Shown here: positions 56,618 through 64,000 of the stretch, piece after piece | How positions within the stretch are numbered: the first letter of the stretch is position 1 | Layout: every line of letters begins with the position of its first letter | Assembly (NCBI GenBank): GCA_030141605.1 | Contig: JAQGDQ010000457.1 | Span: 1 to 64,000, forward strand | Source: Tubiluchus corallicola | Lineage: Eukaryota > Priapulida > Priapulimorpha > Priapulimorphida > Tubiluchidae | Direction: 5' to 3' | DNA length: 64,000 bases | Position numbers and translations under genes: made by a program | Notes under the pieces: generated by a model | The model's database searches: none | What the model was told of the DNA's origin: nothing | Seen by the model: only the letters and a program-made list of their open reading frames with translations

Positions 56618-59600
56618 GAATTGTATAACCCTTATAGTTCTTTGATTATGGCTTGGATGTCTCTTTAAAACCACACTGTTAATGGCAAAGGAATAAAAAT
56701 AAGAAACAGAAATAGTTCACTTTGTGATTGCGAACCACCTCAGTTTTTCACACACTGAAACTGCAGCCGGCTTTATGGCAAACATGGTCAATTCACAGAC
56801 ATGCAAACCACTGACAGGAAGATATAATGAATTTATGTTTTTATAAAGGCACACGTGGACACATGCCTAGGTTATGAATAGTAATATTTATGAGTAGTAT
56901 TGTGACAGTGGCCCAGCATTTTGAAAGGAATCGAAAAGTGGCAATTTGACGAAAAACTGATTATTATAATTTCTGAAGCTCGAATTTGCGAAGACGTCAC
57001 TGTACAGTTCGCAATAAATTACAGATATTTACTCCTCTTGTTCACAAATGTGCTAGCAGTACATTACTACTGCAGTACTAAATGTATTATAGTAATGCTT
57101 ACTATTAATTTAATATGTTTAGCTAGTTTCAACTAAAACAAAAAAGTAAACGATTTCTAACATATTTTCTAAAAACTGAATAAGAACGAGTTTAGTTTAG
57201 TTTACTAGAGCAGGGGTGTAGAAATTGCAACCCGCTGAGAGAATTTGTGCGGCCCGCGAAGAGATTTGTTAATCTAATGAAAGTGCGGCCCGGGTGATTT
57301 ATTGAGTGTATCCAGGCTGAAGTCCGTGCCACGATCCCAAAGATAGTGCGGGTAGTTTTTTCTACTAGATCGGATGCCATTAACCCTTACAAGACGGTTG
57401 TAGCTTAATGTCACTGTACTACACAGACTGTGTGATACACATTACTAATATGCATTGTAATGAAATTACCACTATCTGTCCTGAAAGTAGATATATGGTT
57501 TGTAATATAAATTTTAATAACTTCTAAAATAGTTTCTTGAGTGTAGTAGTAATGATATGACAGATCAGATGCAGAAAAATCGTTATTAGGTCCTACTGTA
57601 CTTGGCTCCTTGACGAAACTGCTTGTGGTCCACAGGAATTACGGGAAAGTTTAATGTGGCCTGGCTAGTCAGATAATTTGCACACCCCTGTACTCGAGTA
57701 AGCTAAGTGTGCAGAAAAGTAAGTGTTACCCACATTATAGCTCAAAACTGGCAGTTAAATATTTCACAAAAAAATCAAAGCAAGACATGAAATTACGTTA
57801 TTATTGCGATCTTTTTTGCAGAAACGCTTATGAAATAGTATGTAATAATGAAATATATGAAATAGTAGAGCGAAAACAGAGAAAAATGGGTGGAGGACTA
57901 CTCACTGTGGGAGAACACTGAGCTGTCCAATGCTGCAATGATGCCAAACCATATGTGCAACGGCTAACAGGTAAGCACCGTAAACTTCCTCCGAAGTGTG
58001 GTACATCATCGCATACTTGAATACGTCCAACCTAAGCGCCTTGCTTTCTATCATTGTGAGCTTCTGTACGTGTTCAATAAGACGTGTATTCAACACAAAC
58101 CTAAAACTGTCCTGTAAACAAGAAATAACATTTTACCACTGAAAACAATAATTGTTTAATGCAGGGATGAGAATGACACATTGCAAAAAACTCTGAAACA
58201 GGCTGGGAGTTTTGGGGCCACCTAGGCTCCTAATGGAGTTCAAAGGGAGCCAGCAACAAATTGCAATTTTGTGACCATAGAGAGCCTCTAAGTGGACTTA
58301 AATATCAATTACCTTGTTTCATGCATAATTTAACATACCCAACTATCAAGGATACATGATACCTTATTGTCTCAAAAACGCCTAAGTACTGGCCGCTCCT
58401 CTGCAAAAGTATATAAAAACTGTCTGCAATTGACTCAAATAACTCTGCACAATTGATTCTATATTTTTATACATAGAGATATACACGTGGTTATACTGAT
58501 GTACGTGATGTAAACAAAGTGACGGCCTGCCAACTAGCGGTCAGCTTGTGAAATAATGTACTGGGTCCGTAAAAGTTTTCTCAGCGAATTTACGCGATTT
58601 ACAAAAACACCACTACTGGTCTTCCAAAAACTCGGAATTCCGCGTATCCGCAGAAAATTCCCATCCATGTTAATGGACCGAGGCAGGGTGATTACCAAAT
58701 CTATCATGACCTATTACCCCATTCAAAATACTAACTAGTAGTTTTAGCATGAGAAGATCACAAAAACTTGTCTTACCGGAAGAGACGTAAGTATAAGAGC
58801 AATAGCATTCATCCAACTTTCCACATTCTCACTATTCACTTGAGAATTACTGAAAAAATATAGAAAACAAAACCTATAATGCAGCTAATAAATACATTTC
58901 CCCCGGGCCTCTTATCTGTGGAATTCTTTACCAGAAAATTGTTTTCTGTTAACTACAAACTCATCTACTTAAAGAAGAATGTTAACAGGTACTTGCACTA
59001 TCAATAGTAAATTAGTCACAAGAATTGTCACCTTGAACGTCTCCAGGGCGCATGCCTGGGCAAGGTGTATGGAGTTCCTAAGTTGCGCAGAGCCTGCGTT
59101 GCCTTGGCTGCTTGTGCAGCTCCTCCGCCTAGTGTCAAAACACAGTGTGGGTATCCCGCAAGCCTACGCCAATTGGTATTCCTAGGCGGTCACCCATCCA
59201 AGTACTAACCATACTCTATATTGCTTAACTTCGGTGATCAGACTAGATAGCTAGAACTAAGTTTATCGAATTTGATATGCTCCCATTACAGCCGCTCAAA
59301 ATTTCAGATTTGATTAAAATTTGGAAACACAAGTTCTCCACATGCATCTCTCTATATTGATCAAAAACTAAATGCTACAGAAGCTCACTTTTTCAAAACC
59401 ACATCTAGCAGTCCATTGCCCACTATTTCACTTGAGACTGGTAGTCCCATCACTTCTACGCAAGTCGAGTGCAGAACGTGAGCCGGAGCACTGGAAAATT
59501 CACTGAAGCGCCAGTCTATGCCCGTCATTTGGGAACTGCTGCTCATAGCTAAGTGCAGAATAAGGAATAGCAACGTATAATTTTAGACAATGTGCAAATG

Positions 59601-62263
59601 TAGATTACAGGGGGAAAACTCATTGTTATTAAGTTTAACTGACACACACTCTTACTGTAGAATGCAAAAGTAAAAAATAATTGTTGACATAAGAGCCTTT
59701 GCAGGAGTGATTACGAAACACAGTTTACTTACGGTGGCTGCTAGCAAAAATGTCAGAACAGCAATATGTTGGTAACTGCAGAAACATAAGGTGACAAATG
59801 CAAGAGCTGAATGCATTTAGTACGGGAAAGAAGAAACAATAACAGGTACCAGACTAAAAATGTTTTTTTTCTTTGGAAACTACTGGCAGAACACACAAGA
59901 TGGCCAAGTTTTGTCTAACTGCTTTACTACTTTTTTGTTAAAACCTGGAATTGTACATTGTAATAAGGTGCTGCCATCTATGTGCTAATCTTGTTACATT
60001 CTACCAGCTGACTTACCTTCAGTATAATTGTATGGTTCAGTGACTACATACACGCTGGTCCTCTCCCTATCTAAAATTAATGGTTGTTGTGAAGCCTGTG
60101 CAACTCTGCATAGGTCAAGTTCTATACCTGTATACTGGCTGTGAAACAGGTTTTACTGACTGCTTTTGCTTTCTAGTTTTTGCTCAATGTTCAGTGAAGC
60201 AGTTTAGCTACTCATGTTTTCTGTAGTTTAATAAACACTTTTATGTTGTGTGCAGTGCAAATATTTATTATAGATTTCGGGTTACTATCCATACTTCTCT
60301 GTGTCTAAACTCAATCATAACAAAGTGACTGAACAACAACTTCAAAAATGACTTTCACACCTAGAGATGCTTTGCCCATGTCTGAGTTGACACAGCTTCC
60401 CACAAGAGTCACTAGGGGAACATTTTGGATTGCCAAGACGTTTACCAAAAAAGAAGACACCCAGTTTAACACCAAGGCAGTTCTTTAACAATCACTGATA
60501 CTATCATTAACAATCAACGCAAAGTGTACACGTATACTAGAAAAAATGGTAAAAGATTTTTTGGTGTCAAGAACGAGAATGACAACAACATTAAATGGCA
60601 TCTTGAAAAAATATCGATCAAATAAAGGCTTCTTTCTTTGTTTTCATAATGCAGCTAAGACGACAGAGCCACAGAACTACCAAATATTCTAGAAACACCA
60701 CACAAAATAGCTGTGCTTTTTTACTTTTATACAGAATAATTTTAGGTTTTAATGTCTTCGTTTAAAGGATACCATCAACCAGCTGGCTGACCAATTGGCT
60801 GTAGTACTCCATACCAGGTGTCCAATCGATGTCGTCAATCGGACGTTGCATATATGAGCTGTATGCGTCCGTCACATATAGCTTGTTCTGCAAATCAGAT
60901 TCCTTCTGTGCACCTTTGAGAGAAAAAGTTGGGCACTAATTAAAGTTTTTCAAACTGGAACAGATGCATGTTGCAGAATTACGTTGTTTTCGTGATAAAA
61001 TACTGTTAGCAAGCTCTTTCTAGTCACCAATAGGCATCGCCGTTCCCCAAATTTACGTCAAATTGCAAACTGCAATATAGAGAGCTCAAAAATAATTAGA
61101 ATTTGAGATGCCAATGCGAACTTTTGTCAGGAAGCCACATACTAAATTCTATCCTGGCAGCAGGTTAAGTCTAAACTCAGTAACATTTACCATCTGAAAG
61201 TTCATATAATGAAATAGTATAGCAAATCTGTAATTTGATTGAATTACGTATTTACTGATTAGTATCATCAACACTAATCTCAAACTATTAATAAAAGTGA
61301 TAAGCTTTGAATAGTTAAAAAAGGACTGAGCCTCATGCCATTTCACATTAAAGGAAGATGGGATGATTTTTTTTGCTCATTTTGACCAATGATCTGAAAT
61401 GTAGGTGTTATAGGTACCTATATGACAAGTGCAAAATGTTTCTAATATTTAAACTTTAGCTTACAAATTTAATTAACGGGCTGCGAGCATTGGTAGCAAT
61501 GATGATCATCATCATCATCCAATGAATCACATGTCCAGTGACATGATTCTGCTCACCTCCCTATGCCAGGACTCCCTACACGCTGCAATGCCCCAAGTGG
61601 ATTTATTTCTAAGGATCAATGCCGAAGTGTTTAGATCTTTCTGTGCAAAATCTAAATGTGTTAACATTTGTCCTCCTACACATTTTTTAGCTGGTTCTAT
61701 GGCTTGTTGAAGAGCTATCTTCACTGGAGTATCATCAGGTAGTCTAAGTATATGCCCAATCCATCTTAAACGATGTCTTTTTATTTTTCTTGTCCAAGGT
61801 TCTTCTTTTATTTTTTCATATAGATCTTTGTTTGAAATTTTCTTTGGCCATCTAATACCCAAAATGTTTCTGTAATTCGCCTTTGAAACAATGATGTTAT
61901 CGCTGGACACGTTTTCCAATGGTGGGAATCTTTTAAGCGCGTCTTGCATCTATATGCCAAACCAAAGATTGTGATATTACATTAGCCGCACTGCAGTGCA
62001 AAAATGACGTGGAAACAAAAAATTCACACAATTTAAGAGCAGAATTTCTTATTTCAAAGTTGATCACACAAAGGCATAGTTTATTTCAAATCATAGATCG
62101 TTAATTCGTCAGTTTCAGTTACAGCTTGATATTATATCCTGTTTTTACATAATAATGTACATACCATATATAGTTGCCAGCAGTTTCTTCTTTAGTGATG
62201 GTCTATCTCTCAATCTTTTCTCATAGTAATGCAAAGTGTTGTACAGATATGTTACAGGATGAT
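51553..62263 (-). CDS. MED23: Mediator subunit MED23, last eight coding exons
   Basis: Exons on -, in transcript order: 62165-62263, 60773-60913, 59389-59548, 58777-58849, 57906-58111, 55378-55498, 52150-52275 and 51553-51663. All eight join in phase with GT-AG junctions and give the final 344 residues, ending SEIT and a TAA at 51553-51555. They match human MED23 collinearly: HPVTYLYNTLHYYEKRLRDR, IDWRFSEF, ESWMNAIALILTSLP, AHMVWHHCSIGQLSVLP, SLVGPFLQRFREERTRCLLD, NPICDLLYHIKYMFTGDGVK and LQLRLRFIAHIS. MED23 is a roughly 1370-residue Mediator tail-region subunit that passes signals from activators such as ELK1 to RNA polymerase II. About three quarters of the protein lies beyond the right edge. 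The gene is convergent with MDC1. The acceptor of the 52150-52275 exon lies in a 12-copy tandem repeat. Confidence 0.95.
51883..52136. repeat. 129-bp tandem duplication in the last MED23 intron
   Basis: Two copies starting gtcttagaagttg (51883 and 52012), both with gatgcaaattaacaccagtg and gatggtgtccgagtggtgat. They differ at several positions. The second copy ends 14 bp before the donor of the penultimate exon. Confidence 0.9.
52261..52675 (-). repeat. 12-copy 35-bp array of the MED23 penultimate-exon splice acceptor
   Basis: The + strand unit is caggcttacagtcagctgta followed by aacaaaacaacatta, repeated at exactly 35-bp steps from 52261 to 52646. On - each unit reads tgttgttttgtttacag, then CTGACTGTAAGCCTG. 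The first unit overlaps the real exon start (52275), so each copy duplicates the last 20 intron bases plus the first 15 exon bases. Only two copies carry substitutions (gctgcaaac near 52627, aaacgaaac near 52668). The array lies wholly in the intron apart from the exon-overlapping unit. Confidence 0.95.
52680..53602. other. MED23 intron, nothing further recognised
   Basis: AT-rich intronic DNA with no repeat copy or frame I can support. Confidence 0.5.
53615..54154 (-). mobile_element. 5S-derived SINE, copy 4 (MED23 intron)
   Basis: A full-length 540-bp copy on -, with 5S head at about 54035-54154. An exact 12-bp target-site duplication, aaacattgagat, lies at 53603-53614 and 54155-54166, making this one of the youngest-looking copies. 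Confidence 0.93.
54687..55267 (+). mobile_element. hAT-type deletion derivative with transposase start
   Basis: A 581-bp element flanked by an exact 8-bp duplication, cgcaggcc, at 54679-54686 and 55268-55275. The ends tagggttaccatttgtccgg and the inverse of gttgaaaaagaggaccacat align over about 40 bp with mismatches (TAGGGTTACCA core). It contains a frame starting MPKRQCEFTDEM at 55132, the opening of a hAT-type transposase, cut short by the right end. It lies in the MED23 intron next to the 55378 exon. Confidence 0.85.
55132..55230 (+). pseudogene. Truncated hAT-type transposase N-terminus
   Basis: MPKRQCEFTDEMKAKYPCFR followed by EAECSTC resembles the start of transposases that begin MPKRKCxFTDEL and carry a BED-like zinc finger from the second Cys pair. 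Sequence after about residue 33 is the element's own right terminal repeat and then host intron. The open frame runs on to 55419 by chance, across the MED23 exon on the other strand. Confidence 0.65.
55565..55935. repeat. 15-bp minisatellite in a MED23 intron
   Basis: About 25 units of atgtatagaacattc with variants atgtgtagaac and atagaacgtattc. It lies 70 bp before (upstream in transcript terms) the 55378-55498 exon. The longer frames across it are artefacts. Confidence 0.93.
56239..56616 (+). mobile_element. tRNA-derived SINE (MED23 intron)
   Basis: The head has an A box (tagtctagtggtaatgcg, 56251) and B box (agttcgaacc, 56294). The body runs through tggtatttagggtaaaagtg, gttgtaggttgttatttac and ctttaaataaag to a long ATT tail (from about 56485). 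Collinear with the copy at 18121-18591 on -. It is in antisense orientation to MED23. A short tgtataa string on both sides is too weak to call a duplication. Confidence 0.88.
57211..57690. mobile_element. hAT-type MITE, family 2 copy 2 (MED23 intron)
   Basis: The inverse copy of 32517-32982. Ends are caggggtgtagaaatt and the inverse of aatttgcacacccctg. Flanks tactagag (57203-57210) and tactcgag (57691-57698) match at 7 of 8 bases. Confidence 0.9.
59036..59248 (-). mobile_element. 5S-derived SINE, internally deleted copy (MED23 intron)
   Basis: Contains the tail-side block ctccagggcgcatgcctggg joined directly to the 5S-side block ggctgcttgtgcagctcctc and a diverged 5S head (to about 59248). 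The middle of the body and the extreme 3' tail are missing. Confidence 0.8.
59560..60770. other. MED23 intron, nothing further recognised
   Basis: No repeat copy, RNA gene or conserved frame seen. Confidence 0.5.
61527..61949 (-). mobile_element. LINE fragment, C-terminal region (MED23 intron)
   Basis: A 140-codon frame on - with NYRNILGIRWPKKISNKDLY and RHRLRWIGHILRLPDDTPVK. The RLRWxGHxxRxPDD pattern is typical of the region after the RT domain in several LINE groups. The reading frame is intact but has lost RT and endonuclease. The orientation is the same as MED23. Confidence 0.75.
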
Positions 62264-62363
62264 CTAAAAAAATGAAGTAAGAAGCAACAATTTAAATAAT
62301 CGTGTAAAGTTGTCCACGCCAAGGATAAATTTACATTTGCTAATGAATTCAATATCACAGACT

Positions 62364-62637
62364 GTTGTTGTTGTTGTTGGCATCGTTCTGTCTCGGAAGA
62401 CAATGGAATGTGCGCCAAGAGAGTCTGATCCTTGAACGTCTCCAGGGCGCACGCCTGGGCAAGGTGTATGGAGATCCTGAGTTGCCCAGACCGCAGGAAC
62501 CCCCTCTCTTCCTCCCTGGTGTAGTCCAAAGGAAAGCGGAGCGATACGTTTGGCACCAGGTTGGCTGCAGGAGCTGCCGGAGTCAGTGAGCATGCTGCAC
62601 TGGTCCGCCTTCGTGGCTCCACTCCTGATTTGGAAGT
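62364..62637 (-). mobile_element. 5S-derived SINE, 5'-truncated copy
   Basis: Holds the tail (a gttgttgttgttggcatcg string on the left) and half the body, stopping at cactcctgatttggaag, with no 5S head. Flanks tatcacagact (62353-62363) and tatcacggact (62638-62648) differ at one base. A target-site duplication around a 5'-truncated copy shows truncation during insertion. Confidence 0.88.
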
Positions 62638-62649
62638 TATCACGGACTA

Positions 62650-63555
62650 TTATAATCATAAATACCGGTCTAAATAAACTATGTAAGTAGAACTATAGGT
62701 ACATTTAAGGAAAATAAAAATTCTTACGCTCGGAGATATACTGCGCTGTTGCATTTATCATCTAAAGATGAAGTACTCAGCCATTATGTAAGGTCAAAAC
62801 AAGGGCAAATGAAAAATTTATTTTTTGATACTTTAGCTTTCACAAATTCAATATCTGGATTCGACCGTTTTATTACTGTTTTTGTGCCACGCGAAAAATG
62901 GAGACGATTATAAATAAACTGAACTTTATGAATATATTCACATCTCAATCAGAAATTTTTAGAAAAATGAAACTGTGAGTTTACTTTTGCATTCTTTAAG
63001 CCCCCGAGCTTACAACTTTTAGTCTTGAGTATTTTAAGCATTTTTTAATATTCATTATTAAGTCTGGAAATTTTACTATAAATTTATTTGCACTGAAAAT
63101 AAATAACTTTTGCCCTGAGAATGTAAAATTTACTTGCTCTGGGAGGGCAATGTACCTCGTACACCTATGAGCATGTTAAAGTTCGTGCAATAACATTGTG
63201 TACATGTTGTCATTAGGAATAGAAATAATAATTAAAAAATACTCATCCATATACTCTATGTGATACAATGTTTAGCTTTTTAATAAGTTTGTGATTCGTC
63301 AACTATACGATGAGATTCGTACTATGAACTTAATTACGCATAGCAATATCTGTAAGGCGCTGACAAATCACTTGTTGACAATTTCTTTCAATAACAACTC
63401 ATTTGGAACCATTAACAAGTTGTATTCTTTTTAAGTCTCAGTTGTAATGGATTGTGTTTACCTTAATCACATATAATCTAAGATTAGTTATTTTTCATCA
63501 TTTTTGTTCTCCAAGCAGATTTTTCAATCATAAGCAAACATCTTACTGGAACCTA
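62650..63555. other. MED23 intron or upstream DNA, nothing recognised
   Basis: I looked here for the preceding MED23 exon (human region LPVSKSLETLLDHLGGLYKF) and found no match, so it should lie beyond 64000. Confidence 0.5.
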
Positions 63556-63559
63556 GCCA

Positions 63560-64000
63560 CGGGGGGGGGGGGGGGCAAGCCAGCCCTACTCAGTGCCGGT
63601 CCCAAACCCGGATAAATAGGGAGGGTTAGGGTCAGAAAGGGCATCCGCCTGTAAAAACTGCGCCAAAACCTTCTATGAATGAGTCGGTGAGACTTAAAGG
63701 TAAAGTCCACAAAGAAGCGGTCAGACCCGCTCTAATCTATGGGCTGGAAGCAGCTTCTCTAAAGAAGACCGAAGAGAAGAAAACGGGTGTGGTGGAGATG
63801 AGGGTGTTGAGATGGATGGTGGGAATAACAAGAAGAGATAAAATTAGAAATAATAATATCAGAGGAACAGTAAAAGTAGTGGAAGCCTCGCAAGATTGCG
63901 ATGGTATGGACACCTGAAAAGAAGAGTCGGTGAAGATCATGTGGGAATTGAAGACATAAATGAAGAGATGGTCAACAACAGTAATGCGTGGAGAAGACTC
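63560..64000 (+). mobile_element. LINE fragment, C-terminal region, cut by the window edge
   Basis: After a 15-base G run, cggtcccaaacccggataaa and gaaagggcatccgcctg are familiar from several invertebrate and fish LINEs. They are followed by a frame at 63675 with ALIYGLEAASLKKTEEKK and EMRVLRWMVGITRRDKIRN. A one-base shift near 63890 moves the frame to RLRWYGHLKRRVGEDHVG, the usual next block. It is therefore a decayed copy. Confidence 0.75.

Overview
The window reads as nuclear DNA from an invertebrate animal. It is AT-rich and intron-rich, with GT-AG introns, AATAAA signals, animal-specific genes (an MDC1-type DNA-damage adaptor and the Mediator subunit MED23), and a dense, varied load of LINEs, SINEs, MITEs and minisatellites. 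I cannot fix the phylum from sequence alone.

Layout. 1-5771: a compound inverted/direct repeat, probably a large foldback-type transposon, with a 5S-rRNA-derived SINE inserted in its central spacer. 6001-7968: the first three exons of an acyl-CoA synthetase/4CL-like gene on +; the rest of the gene is not in the window. 9205-13306: a non-LTR retrotransposon on - with ORF1 and an endonuclease/RT ORF2 that carries one frameshift. 14220-15203: a single-exon secreted/transmembrane five-EGF protein on -. 15.2-22.6 kb: gene-poor, with SINE and MITE copies and an 0.8 kb pentanucleotide satellite. 22646-23980: an intronless DUF4419 gene on -. 27486-44847: a complete 14-exon MDC1-like gene on + (2156 codons by my splice model). 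44.9-51.5 kb: intergenic, with MITEs and three minisatellite arrays. 51553-62263: the last eight coding exons of MED23 on -, convergent with MDC1; its 5' exons lie beyond the right edge. 62.3-64 kb: a SINE fragment and a LINE fragment.

Biology. MDC1 binds gamma-H2AX through its C-terminal BRCT pair and recruits ATM/RNF8-type factors through its FHA domain and phospho-TQ motifs. The copy here keeps the key residues, but its centre is rich in AT-hook-like RGRP motifs. MED23 is a Mediator tail-region subunit. I see no functional link between the two neighbours. Their introns act as a catalogue of young insertions: I found exact or near-exact target-site duplications for five 5S-SINE copies, three hAT-type MITEs, one hAT deletion derivative, one piggyBac-type MITE and two TA-flanked Tigger-type MITEs.

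The most unusual local structure is at 52261-52675. There the 3' splice site of the penultimate MED23 exon has been amplified into 12 tandem 35-bp units, each carrying its own branchpoint-like CTGAC, pyrimidine/T-rich tract and AG.
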